Source: Epilithonimonas hungarica (GTDB lineage Bacteria > Bacteroidota > Bacteroidia > Flavobacteriales > Weeksellaceae). Taken from it: a DNA stretch of 64,000 nt. The notes beneath the pieces were generated by a model. The model had not been told where the DNA came from. It did not search any database and saw nothing but the letters and a program-made list of their open reading frames with translations. The stretch lies in NCBI RefSeq assembly GCF_900102265.1, contig NZ_FNBH01000001.1, positions 806,001-870,000 on the forward strand, written 5' to 3'. A program made the translations under genes and the position numbers. How positions within the stretch are numbered: position 1 is the stretch's first letter; each line of letters opens with the position of its first letter. Below are positions 35,864 to 45,145 of this stretch, in pieces.

Positions 35864-36652
35864 TTATTTGTAGTTTATTTTGTGATTTAACTCAATTGGA
35901 TTATTTTCTTGCAAAATATAATTTTGCAGTTCTTTATTTTTTACAGAAATAGCCACTGTAGTACCATTCGCGTCGGTAAATGTAGCTGTTTTCCACCCTC
36001 TTGAATTTAAATTAAATGGGTCATTAAAATATGATTTTGCAAGTGCTTCATATTTTTTCCAATCAATTTTTATTGTTTTTGTGCGTGCGTCAAAAATATT
36101 ATCGCCTTTTTTGACTTCTATCAAATTAAATGAATAATCATTGCTTGAATCATGAATAGAAACAATCAACCCAGGTAAACCATTGAAAATATATGGACCA
36201 TCTCCAAAAGGTAATTCTGTTGTAAACCACGCAATCCAGTTTCTTCCTCCATACGTTGTTTCTGCTTTTTGAGATTTATATTTTCCAATCATTTTTTGTT
36301 CGGAAGATATTTTCCAATCCAATATTTCCTCAATTGGAAGAAGATAATCTTTTGCCAAATAAGTTATTACTTTTTCAATTCTTTTTTGAGCAAGATTCTT
36401 TTTGACATAGAATTGGTTTTCAACACCCATAGTATATCTTCCTATTCCACCATTCAACTTTATTGAATCATTTCTTCTGTCTAGTGAATCTCTAAAAATT
36501 GAAACATTATTTTTTAAATCCAAAATCATATTGTCGGAATTGACATCATCTGGATTTTCTGAATTCAGTTTGTATTTTGTTTCATAAATAAAACTAAATT
36601 TTTGTGAGAAGCAAAAGGTAGAAATTCCAAGAAAAAATATAATCAATTTCAT
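35864..36652 (-). CDS. GLPGLI family exported protein
   Basis: 262 aa with signal peptide ending 'TFCFSQ' and the family motif 'FNGLPGLIVSIHD' at about 157-169. This family is restricted to Bacteroidota and has no assigned biochemistry. It lies between the two direct repeats derived from the hemL end, i.e. in a patch probably inserted after hemL. Confidence 0.88.
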   Translation of the reverse strand: MKLIIFFLGISTFCFSQKFSFIYETKYKLNSENPDDVNSDNMILDLKNNVSIFRDSLDRRNDSIKLNGGIGRYTMGVENQFYVKKNLAQKRIEKVITYLAKDYLLPIEEILDWKISSEQKMIGKYKSQKAETTYGGRNWIAWFTTELPFGDGPYIFNGLPGLIVSIHDSSNDYSFNLIEVKKGDNIFDARTKTIKIDWKKYEALAKSYFNDPFNLNSRGWKTATFTDANGTTVAISVKNKELQNYILQENNPIELNHKINYK

Positions 36653-36827
36653 TTGTGAGAGGTGTTTGTTTAAGCTTTCTGCTAAAAAGATAAACGAAGT
36701 TCTAATATTTATATTTTTAAAAGTGAAACAAAATTTTGTTTACCCTCGTTGGTGCGAGTATCTTGCTCGTAATCATTCTAAAAAATAGGACACGCCAGAG
36801 AAAAGATTATAGCTTTTATGGCATTTT

Positions 36828-36872
36828 AGTATTAGATAAAGAAAAACCTTTCCGATTTTGGAGAGGTTTTTT
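36828..36872 (+). repeat. Direct repeat 2: copy of the hemL 3' end plus terminator
   Basis: 'AGTATTAGATAAAG' followed by AAAAACCTTTCC, GATTTT, GGAGAGGTTTTTTT. No hemL coding sequence precedes it; the homology fades within about 20 bp upstream. It lies in the 342-bp gap between the GLPGLI gene and the ATPase gene, which holds only this copy, a 'GTGCGAGTATCTTGCTCGTAA' type repeat (about 36750-36771) and the palindrome at 36901. Confidence 0.85.
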
Positions 36873-36900
36873 TGTTTTGTACGTGCTATTTTTTTTCATA

Positions 36901-36927
36901 ATGTCGCGGATTGCAAATCCGCAACAT
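36901..36927. repeat. Short palindrome GCGGATT/AATCCGC
   Basis: ATGT-C-GCGGATT, GCA, AATCCGC-A-ACAT: a compact dispersed-type palindrome near the 3' side of the ATPase gene. Confidence 0.6.
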
Positions 36928-36994
36928 CGGATAATTTTGTACTTTGCAAAAATTCTCAATTGAATCACTTCAGAAAACTTTTTGCAAACTGTTG

Positions 36995-38598
36995 TTATGT
37001 GGCGTTTTTTATTATTTTACTGTCAATAGCTACTTTTATTGTTTTCGAAACTTCATTCTTTTGCTTTAAGAGAGTTACAACTATATTCTTGAAGTCAAGT
37101 TTATTTCTAATTCCCGTTAATTCGCAAACTTTCGAATTCGGAATTAAAGCATTCTTTAAATTGAAAACTCTCAAAATTGCATCGTAATCTTGTCTTATCA
37201 GGATGTCTTTGAATTCAGTATCAATTTGTGTGTAGATTGCTTGTTTGTCAATTCCTCCAAAAGTTAAATCAATTTCAACGAGAGCAGATGCAATGTCTTG
37301 TGAAGTAAAGTTTGACAATGCCAAATACTCTCTTCGCAACATTTCCTTATAATGCAATAATATTTGGTTGTCGATTTGACTTGCAAAGAATGTGATTATG
37401 TTTTGACGCACTTGATTGAAAACGTCATTTAAATCTCTTCCCATATGTCTTGCAACTTCTTTGACGATAGGTTCTATTAAAAGTAGATTTTCTGCTTCTG
37501 CAACGTCAAGAACCCACACGCCATTTCTGTTTAATGAAATTATATCTGCTTGTTGTCGTCTGTCTCTATCAATAATCCCAAATGATTCGATATGATGAAA
37601 TCCTTGTTGGTCTCTAAATGCTTTAACTACTTGAACAACTTTATCACAACTGCCAACTGGTTTCAAAGTATTATCATTATAAACTTGCTCGTATAACTCG
37701 TAGTCAATACTGCTGTTATCTCCTTCTAAAAATATAATTGGCTTTCTACTGCCTAAAACATCTAAGTACAATTGCTCAGGTATGGGCAAATTCTCGTCTA
37801 ATATTTCATAATCCCAAACATTATTCTCGTAAGATTTCGCCCAAATTTTCTTTGCATTTTGACGAGTAAAAGCAAAATCTATGTTGTGTGTTAAGTAAAC
37901 AAATGCACAATCTGGTCTTTCAGCTTCAATTAAATCAAAAAAGGGCTTTATCAAAGAAGAATGAATGTGCATTTCAGGTTCATCAATGATAATAATTGAA
38001 TTAGCAGGTGCGCATATAACCTCACCAGCTAAATAAAAAATTATTCTTTCACCGTCGCTCATTTCGGAAGCATTATATTTTGAAGCTTCTTGACCTGATG
38101 GATAAGCCTGAATTACTCCAGCGCTTTTCCGTAACTTTCTATGCGGAAGAACAGTTTCCCAGATTTTTTGAACTCTATCCAGTTTTGTTGTAGGTTTTTC
38201 TATTCTTCCTTCTTTGAAGTTAAGAGATTCTTCGTATTCTTCTGTATGCAGTAGCACAAGAAGTTTTTCATAATCATTTAGTAAAAAAGTATTGAAATTA
38301 TTTTGCCAGCGATAGTAATTTTTGTTATTTACTTGTTGCTGTTGGTTGTAGCTCTCTTCATAATGACCATATAAAAATTCATTTTCGGCTCTTACTTTTG
38401 ATTTTGGGCTAACTTCTGGGGAAAGGATAAAGATTTCTGGGCTGAAATTCTGTGAGTCTGTCCTAAATATCTTTTTTCAATATCTGAACCGAATCTTGTT
38501 TTTCCTGCACCATTTGCACCTACAATAACAAGTTGTTCAAAGTCAATAGTCGGAATTGTATTTGGTTGTCCTTTTTTAATTGGTAATCGTATATTCAT
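36995..38598 (-). pseudogene. Frameshifted ABC-type ATPase fused to a DUF4435 (TOPRIM-like) domain
   Basis: The N-terminal frame (ATG 38598) has Walker A 'VGANGAGKT' (27-34) and ends early at a stop at 38392-38394. The second frame, open from at least 38458 to 36995, continues the protein: ABC signature 'SEMSDGERIIFYLAGE', Walker B 'SIIIIDEPEMHIHSSL', 'VYLTHNIDF', then DUF4435: 'IIFLEGDNSSIDYELYEQVY' with acidic 'GIIDRDRR'. One missing base in the run at 38418-38424 (plus-strand GGGGAAA) would join both into about 534 aa. The order ATPase then DUF4435 matches a fused version of PARIS AriA/AriB, a phage-defence system. It could be a real pseudogene or a sequencing error. Confidence 0.75.
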
Positions 38599-38800
38599 AT
38601 TTTATATGGTGTTTGTCTAAAATATCACATAGTATTTGTCTTTACGCATTGCGCCAATTCACACTATAATTGAATTAAAAATAATTAAATAAAAAGTAAT
38701 AGCAAATTCTAATTTAGAGAAAAACCAACATATTTCAGACGACACATCTCCCAAACCTTTATAAAACTAAGGTGTAAAAATTGCGATAAACTAAAATTAA
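38599..38800. other. AT-rich gap without recognised gene
   Basis: Contains a direct repeat of TTTGTCT (about 38611 and 38635) but no clear promoter, terminator or ORF. Confidence 0.5.
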
Positions 38801-40018
38801 TCAGTTCTCCTTATTCATATCCTTAATCAATCCAACCGCAAAATAACCAATAATTGCAACTGCTAAAACAATACAAATCCACATAAACAAAGGCGTTTGC
38901 CAAAAGGTTTTTTCTGCTTCCTTAGATTTTGATTGTTCTATTTTTTCTAAGTTCGAAATGGTTGCAACAGGATAATTCTGATTAAAATCGATTCCGGAAT
39001 TGGCGAGGTCATATTGCGGTGCTGACCAAGTGGAGTCAATTTTTAAAGTATAAATTTCATTGGATTTTAAATCGGTTAAAATACTGATTGGTGATTGGAA
39101 AAGATTGATTTTTTTGATTTCCAACGCTGGATTATCCTGATTATCAATTTCTATTATGAATTCTTTTGCAAAAAAACTTTGAACATCAAATCTGTTTTTA
39201 CTTTTTGAATTGAGTTGAAAAGCAGAAATATTTTCAATATAATTTTCATTCGATTTTTTATAAACTCTAGATTTATTAATCAAAATCCTCGCATCACGCA
39301 GAAAATAACTTGGCGCAGAAATATCGAAACAGATTCCGTCAACCATTTGCGGATTTGGGAAAGTAATCGTGATTTTGGTTTGTTTTAATTTTTTATCCGT
39401 TTCAATTTTTTGAGTAAAGTTTTGCAATTCGGTTTTCGATTGATTGACAGAATGACTTTCTTTCAAGCTGGCTCCAAGAATATTGATAGGCAACGAGTTT
39501 TTATCGATGAAATCAAATCTCAGAAACTTGTAATTATTCAAAGGAAAAGCAAAATCACGTTCCACAAAGTTTTCGCCGGCATCATTCAGTCCGATTACTT
39601 TCTGATTACCGACCAAACCAAACCATTCTTTTTGGTCGTTGCTTCCACTGATATTGTACTTTTTATCGACATCCGTATTGGCGATTTTCAACGTCAGATG
39701 GTCAATGTTCAATGCGTTTTCATTGGAAATGATGACGGACGTTGCAACATTCGGAACTGCAGTTTTTGAAAGGATTGTAAAATTCTTGAAACTGGAATTA
39801 CTGGATTTCCCTTCATAAAACAAATAAGGAACTTCATTATTCTTAGCATCGAAAATTCTTAAAAAATCGATATTATTCTGTGACGCAGACCGAACTTCTG
39901 GAGTTAGCAATATCTGATGCAAGCCGTTTTCCGGGACTTTATTGATTTTCCCCTGATAACTTTGAGCGAAGGAAAACCCCGCTATCAGAATTGATATTAG
40001 ACTAATTAATTTCTTCAT
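38801..40018 (-). CDS. DUF3999 family exported/membrane protein
   Basis: 405 aa from ATG 40018: signal peptide 'LISILIAGFSFAQ', a long beta-rich periplasmic region including a discoidin-like stretch ('ISGSNDQKEWFGLVGNQ', 'YKFLRFDF'), and a C-terminal membrane helix 'FMWICIVLAVAIIGYFAVGLI'. It overlaps the DUF2339 gene by 17 bp; the DUF2339/DUF3999 pair is a recurrent bacterial gene neighbourhood, suggesting a shared envelope function, still unknown. Longer in-frame starts upstream would lie within the DUF2339 gene. Confidence 0.85.
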   Translation of the reverse strand: MKKLISLISILIAGFSFAQSYQGKINKVPENGLHQILLTPEVRSASQNNIDFLRIFDAKNNEVPYLFYEGKSSNSSFKNFTILSKTAVPNVATSVIISNENALNIDHLTLKIANTDVDKKYNISGSNDQKEWFGLVGNQKVIGLNDAGENFVERDFAFPLNNYKFLRFDFIDKNSLPINILGASLKESHSVNQSKTELQNFTQKIETDKKLKQTKITITFPNPQMVDGICFDISAPSYFLRDARILINKSRVYKKSNENYIENISAFQLNSKSKNRFDVQSFFAKEFIIEIDNQDNPALEIKKINLFQSPISILTDLKSNEIYTLKIDSTWSAPQYDLANSGIDFNQNYPVATISNLEKIEQSKSKEAEKTFWQTPLFMWICIVLAVAIIGYFAVGLIKDMNKEN

Positions 40019-42569
40019 CGTTTGGTTTTTGGTTTTCATTGGTTTCAATTGGTTCTTCCAAAGTTTCATCCGAAGACAATTTTTTTTCATCTACAACCAA
40101 TCTTTTGATTTTTTGATAAACGAACGAAATGATCAAAATCAAAACACCCAATAAGATAAAGGCAATGATTTTTCCAGTCTCAGAAACGTTTTTAATATCG
40201 TAAACAAATAACTTCATAATCGTAAGACCTAATAAAGACAAAGCGATAATCCTTAACGGTTGATTTTGTTTTTTGATGCCGATAATCAAGAAAACAAAAG
40301 ACAAAACACCCCAAAGAATCGGATAGCCGATTTTAATGATTTGGACCTTTACCGCTTCGAATTTATCATCGATGAAAATCTCTTTTTCGTAGCTGTGACC
40401 GGTTTTATTCAATGGATATTTAGCTAATTCTGCAGGAGAAATAATGTCTTTGGTAAACATTAATCCGTGAATCATCACTTCATTACTCAAAACATAAACA
40501 ATGCAAAATGCGAAAACCCACAAAGCTAATTTGTGATTCAGAAGTTTGGAAAACAGACTTTCATTTCTAAATTTAATCAAAACATATCCGAAATATGCCA
40601 GACAAATCAATAAAATATAATGAATAAAATAAGCGGATCTGGAAGATGAATTCATAACGAAATTTTCTGTCAGCTCATTGTAAGTCAATTTGTAGAAAAA
40701 TGCGATGTATAAAAGAATATTGATCGAGGCCAGAAGAATGATGAAACTGTTCCAGAACTTATCTTGAAGCTTCAAAACAAAATAAATGATACCAACGCTG
40801 AACAAGAAATGATACAGAACCGAATATGATAACGCAGAATAATAATTGCTAATATAATCGTTAGCCTGATAACTGATTTCCAGCATTCCGGTAAAATATC
40901 CGACTAGAATACATACGCCTAAAATGATATTTCTATAAGATGAAGGATGGAATTCGAACCCAAAAATATCAGTGTTATCTTTCTCTTTTTTCAATAAAAT
41001 ATAAGTCAAGGTCAATGAAGTAAGTGAGACAATTCCGGTGATGAACATTCTGTTCAGGAAAGGTTTAAGTTCCATCACATTGCCGGAATAATATTTTTCC
41101 CAATCCATGATCAAACTTCCCAGCATCAAAATCTGAACGATAATGGCGCCTAATTTAAAGGTTGCAATTTTCGATTTTTGAGATAACCAGAAAAGTAAAA
41201 CCGCTTCTCCAGCCCAGAATAATGTGATGTAGTTTCCTTTGAATTGGATTGGAATGGCTAATGTCACGAAGGTTAATGTCAATCCCAATAAAAGATAAAT
41301 CGCATTCTTGTCCAACCCGAATTTTCTATATAAAAATATCGCATAAACCAAATTGAACAAAGCCAGCGCAACTGTGAACAAGCCTTTGAATTCCGGTTTC
41401 CAATTTTCGATAATGCTGATTCCCATTCCAAAGTAGAAGAATGTGTTGGCAACCATTATGAAATATTCCAGCTTCGTGAAAGTCCCTTTGTTTCGGAGAT
41501 TATGGATAACCGTCGCAACATTGAAAATAATATAAAATATTGTAGCAAAAAACAGAGCACCACGATATGGTAATCGGTCTTCGTAAAAGCCTTTTCCAAA
41601 CCAAGCCGAATAAAGCAGGCAACTGAAAATGAATGCGAGGAAAGTGACCAGATTCCATTTTTTGAAGTAAGCGATCATCAACATTCCGATGTTCAGAATC
41701 GCAATGTAAGTGAAGAGTATTTTGTAATTTCCTTCGCCTGTGCTGACCATAAACGGAACGGCAAAACCGCCAATCAAAGACAAAACTGCCAATTCTTTCC
41801 GGTCATAAGAAACGGAAACAAATACACTGAAAATGGTAATGACAACCATAATAACGAAAGCAACGGTCTGACTAAACAAATGATAATCGTGAAACGCAAT
41901 TCCGATTGTGAAATAAAAAATACTAATTGCCCCGGCCACAAAGACAGAACTGAAAGCAGAATAATTTTTCCTTAATCGGTGAGCTATTCCCATCACAAGT
42001 GCACCCGCCAAGATGCCGATTCCCACACGCGCTGGTTCGTTGATCCAATCTTTGTCAATCGCATATTTCACAAAGAAACTGATGCCGAGAACCAAAATCA
42101 GAATTCCGATTTTATTGATCAGATTTTCGCCGATGAATTTCTCGATGTCCGGATTATTTTCTTTGAAGTTCTCCAGCCAGGATTTTTTAGGAGGCAGAAC
42201 TTCTCTTACTCTGTTTTCTGCGGAGAAGGCGATTTTTTGTTCAGTTTGAGAAAGCTCTTCTTCTTTTATAATTGGTGGAACATTCTCAATGATTTCTGGC
42301 TGAATTTCTTCTTCCGGAATCTTTTCTTCTTCGATGATTTCTGAAGTTTCTCTAAAGGAAATTACTTCTTCATGTTTGATTTCTTCTTTGATGATTGGAA
42401 CTTCCGGTTGTTCGACGTTTTGGGGTCTGCCATTCATTTCAGATTTCAAAGTGTCAATTTTTTCCTGGAGTTGGTTAATCGAATTTTGAGTCGCCTGATG
42501 ATTGGAAGTTGATTTGTTGTGAATGATAATCACAAAAACCAAAATGAGCAATAGTAAGAATATCTCCAT
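40002..42569 (-). CDS. DUF2339 family polytopic membrane protein
   Basis: 855 aa: N-terminal membrane segment, a Glu/Pro/Ile-rich cytoplasmic-type linker (about 30-125), 'GENLINKIGILILVLGISFFVKYAIDKDWI' (the DUF2339 hallmark) and then about 20 further hydrophobic segments to the C terminus. Partner of the DUF3999 gene, cotranscribed by overlap. -7 box TATATTTG at 42589-42596, 19 bp before the ATG. Confidence 0.88.
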   Translation of the reverse strand: MEIFLLLLILVFVIIIHNKSTSNHQATQNSINQLQEKIDTLKSEMNGRPQNVEQPEVPIIKEEIKHEEVISFRETSEIIEEEKIPEEEIQPEIIENVPPIIKEEELSQTEQKIAFSAENRVREVLPPKKSWLENFKENNPDIEKFIGENLINKIGILILVLGISFFVKYAIDKDWINEPARVGIGILAGALVMGIAHRLRKNYSAFSSVFVAGAISIFYFTIGIAFHDYHLFSQTVAFVIMVVITIFSVFVSVSYDRKELAVLSLIGGFAVPFMVSTGEGNYKILFTYIAILNIGMLMIAYFKKWNLVTFLAFIFSCLLYSAWFGKGFYEDRLPYRGALFFATIFYIIFNVATVIHNLRNKGTFTKLEYFIMVANTFFYFGMGISIIENWKPEFKGLFTVALALFNLVYAIFLYRKFGLDKNAIYLLLGLTLTFVTLAIPIQFKGNYITLFWAGEAVLLFWLSQKSKIATFKLGAIIVQILMLGSLIMDWEKYYSGNVMELKPFLNRMFITGIVSLTSLTLTYILLKKEKDNTDIFGFEFHPSSYRNIILGVCILVGYFTGMLEISYQANDYISNYYSALSYSVLYHFLFSVGIIYFVLKLQDKFWNSFIILLASINILLYIAFFYKLTYNELTENFVMNSSSRSAYFIHYILLICLAYFGYVLIKFRNESLFSKLLNHKLALWVFAFCIVYVLSNEVMIHGLMFTKDIISPAELAKYPLNKTGHSYEKEIFIDDKFEAVKVQIIKIGYPILWGVLSFVFLIIGIKKQNQPLRIIALSLLGLTIMKLFVYDIKNVSETGKIIAFILLGVLILIISFVYQKIKRLVVDEKKLSSDETLEEPIETNENQKPNDEEIN

Positions 42570-42588
42570 AAAAAGTGTTTTCTGTTAA

Positions 42589-42596
42589 CAAATATA
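42589..42596 (-). promoter_or_regulatory. -7 box of the DUF2339/DUF3999 operon
   Basis: TATATTTG on the minus strand, exact TAnnTTTG; no -33 TTG found. Confidence 0.45.
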
Positions 42597-42707
42597 ACGA
42601 AATAGAGTTTGGTAATAGTAGAAAAGGAAATATGAGACCAATCTTTGATTTAAAACAAAAGAGACCTGACAAATTTTGCCAGGTCTCTTTTTTGATATGA
42701 AGAAATT

Positions 42708-45038
42708 TTAATTTTTAATCACTTTTTTCGAGATAGATTTTCCGTTTTCAAGAGTTGCATTCAAGATGTAAACGCCTTTTGGAAGATTTGATAAATCAAT
42801 TGTTTTGGAAGTCGATTTTATTAAAGTTTTTCCTGTGAGATCCACAATCGATGTTTCTTTTACCTTATCATTAGAGATATTAATGTAATCAGAAGTTGGG
42901 TTCGGATAGATGACAAGTTCAGCTTTGGATAACGAATTATTATTAGTTCCTAAAGTTTCCAGACTGATTTGATATTTTATCAATCCCAGATCAGAAGTGC
43001 TGAAATAAATATCTGCTTTTTCATCTTCCAGAAAATTGATGGCTGAAGATTCTGAAAATAAGTAACCTAATTTCTCAGGAGAAACTTCATTCCAGGTTTG
43101 TCCAAAATTAGTCGAATAAACGATTCTCACTTGCGAAGGCGGGTAAGCATAACCATCGCCACTTCCGTTCATAAAATTGGAAGTTGCTACGATAACACCA
43201 TTTTTGTAAGGCGAAAATTCGGCTTTGTTGATGACATTGCCACTGTAGATTTGAGTCCATTTCACACCCGCATCATTGGAAATAAAAATCCCCTGAGTTG
43301 TGGACAAGAGCAATTGGTCTTTGTTAAAAGGATTTTTTGTGATGTCATAAATATAATCCACATCTTTTTCCAAAACCTCCAATCCGCTTTCTGAAGGTGT
43401 CCAGTTTTGTCCGCCGTCTGTTGTTCTGTAAACATTATTGTTCTGGGAAATAAGAACATTATGCTCATTGTTTTCATCGATGCTGATTCCGAAAACAGTA
43501 CCAAACGAAGGCAGCATCACTTCTTCACTTGTAATTCCGCTCATATTGGTGAAATCAAATTTCCTAACCGTCTCGCTGAAAGCCACCCAGGAATGATTGG
43601 TATTTGATTTGGATGTGGCGACTTTCATAATATTCAGTCCATAATCGCTGTATCCTGTTGAGTAATCTGCGCCGTGATTGGTACTTACAGAAAAAGTAGA
43701 GCCCATAAAGCCGCTGGTGCTGATATAAACTCTTCCGGAAACCAATGGATCCGCAAAAAGTCCATTATTGTTGAAATTCGGGAAAAAGTTGATTGCTTGG
43801 AGATTGATAGGCGTTTCTTCTCCAGTTTGTAAATTCTGATGGATAAAGCCTCTTCTCAATCCATAATACAAATGTTTTTCTGTGCTGTTGTGAAAGCTTA
43901 CCTTATCGGTATTGTTCGCAAACGGATTTTTGAATCTCGACAACGTGATTCCGCCATCCAAAGAATGAAAAGGATAGTAATTGGAACTGATGATCAGTTC
44001 ATTGCTGTTTGATGGATTGTAAGTTGCGTTCAGTCCATAATAATATTTGTTTTCCAAATCATTGACAGGGTAAACATAATTCGTCCAGCTGTTTCCTCCG
44101 TCTTTTGATATCACGATCTCATTTTCTTCCAAAACTATTACTTCGTTGGAATTTTTTGGATTGATGACAATTTTCTGAATGCTGTTCGTAGAAAGTTCTG
44201 TCCAGGTGATTGGAACTATGCTCCAATTATTACCGCCGTCCGTAGATCTGTAAAGATTCTCAACCTGATTTTCTGCAAGATAGAACGTTCCCAGAAACAT
44301 TTTTTGAGAATCAACCGGGTCAAATGTAATCGCTGAATAATTGGTTCCTGCAAGTTTCTCTGTCCAGGTATTTCCGGAATCTTCGGACACAAATAATCCG
44401 CCGTATTTTGTTCCCGCAGAAAAACCTCTGGCCAGGAATAATTTATTAGGATTGTTTGGATGTATCGCAACGTTGTTCACATTAACTCCGTCGTTATTAG
44501 GACTAGCATAAACTTTTTGCCAGCTGTCTCCGCCATTTTTGCTGTAAAATATATCAGTTATAAGCCCGAAGTTGAACATATAGGTCGTGTGCAAAAGGAT
44601 ATTCTCATAATCATTTCCGGTAATAGAGTAGGACATTATGAGATTTCCAGACATACTTCCATTTGGGGAATCGATTTTTTTGATGACATTTCCATTAGCA
44701 GGATCGATGATGATCACCTGATTGTAAACGGTACCTTCCGCCGTCACGATAAAGCTAAGATATTTCTGGTCTTGCGTCCATCGCAAATTCTTAATCGTTC
44801 CAAAACTAAGGTCTAGCGGGAAAGAATACAGAACTTCCCAATTCTTTCCGTTATCAGAGCTTTTCACGATGTGATTGGTTACCGTATTAGCGTACAAAAC
44901 ATCGGGTTTGACTGGGTCGTAAGTCACATCAAAAATCTGCCCGTAATCCGGCGAAGTTAGAAATGAGATCTGTGCGGTCAGTTTTGTAGTGAAACTGAAA
45001 CAGATGGCCAGTAAAAATAGAGTCAATATTTTCTTCAT
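42708..45038 (-). CDS. T9SS-secreted protein with BNR/sortilin-type beta-propeller repeats
   Basis: 776 aa from ATG 45038 (longer in-frame extension rejected because the signal peptide 'KKILTLFLLAICFSFTTKLTA' starts here). Many Asp-box repeats of the form S-x-D-G-G-x-x-W ('SSDNGKNWE', 'SKNGGDSWQK', 'SEDSGNTWT', 'STDGGNNWS', 'SKDGGNSWT', 'TTDGGQNWT') indicate a beta-propeller as in sialidase or Vps10 domains, without recognisable sialidase catalytic Arg motifs. C-terminal T9SS tail 'VIYPNPTSDYINIS' and 'LPKGVYILNATLENG'. Secreted or surface-exposed, function unknown. A direct-repeat motif lies 57 bp upstream. Confidence 0.88.
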   Translation of the reverse strand: MKKILTLFLLAICFSFTTKLTAQISFLTSPDYGQIFDVTYDPVKPDVLYANTVTNHIVKSSDNGKNWEVLYSFPLDLSFGTIKNLRWTQDQKYLSFIVTAEGTVYNQVIIIDPANGNVIKKIDSPNGSMSGNLIMSYSITGNDYENILLHTTYMFNFGLITDIFYSKNGGDSWQKVYASPNNDGVNVNNVAIHPNNPNKLFLARGFSAGTKYGGLFVSEDSGNTWTEKLAGTNYSAITFDPVDSQKMFLGTFYLAENQVENLYRSTDGGNNWSIVPITWTELSTNSIQKIVINPKNSNEVIVLEENEIVISKDGGNSWTNYVYPVNDLENKYYYGLNATYNPSNSNELIISSNYYPFHSLDGGITLSRFKNPFANNTDKVSFHNSTEKHLYYGLRRGFIHQNLQTGEETPINLQAINFFPNFNNNGLFADPLVSGRVYISTSGFMGSTFSVSTNHGADYSTGYSDYGLNIMKVATSKSNTNHSWVAFSETVRKFDFTNMSGITSEEVMLPSFGTVFGISIDENNEHNVLISQNNNVYRTTDGGQNWTPSESGLEVLEKDVDYIYDITKNPFNKDQLLLSTTQGIFISNDAGVKWTQIYSGNVINKAEFSPYKNGVIVATSNFMNGSGDGYAYPPSQVRIVYSTNFGQTWNEVSPEKLGYLFSESSAINFLEDEKADIYFSTSDLGLIKYQISLETLGTNNNSLSKAELVIYPNPTSDYINISNDKVKETSIVDLTGKTLIKSTSKTIDLSNLPKGVYILNATLENGKSISKKVIKN

Positions 45039-45095
45039 ATCCAAAAATTTATTTGTGTAAAATTGATGAAAAAGACAAAGATTCATATTAATTAG

Positions 45096-45114
45096 GGCGT
45101 GACATATTGTGACA
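45096..45114. promoter_or_regulatory. Direct-repeat operator candidate, site 1
   Basis: On the minus strand TGTCAC, AATA, TGTCAC, then GCC. The repeats are 10 bp apart, one helical turn. It starts 57 bp before the ATG of the T9SS gene at 42708-45038, near the position expected for a -33 element (a weak AATCTTTG -7 lies at 45076-45083). Confidence 0.55.
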
Positions 45115-45145
45115 CTTGTTATTTTTATTCGTGACAATATTTTGT

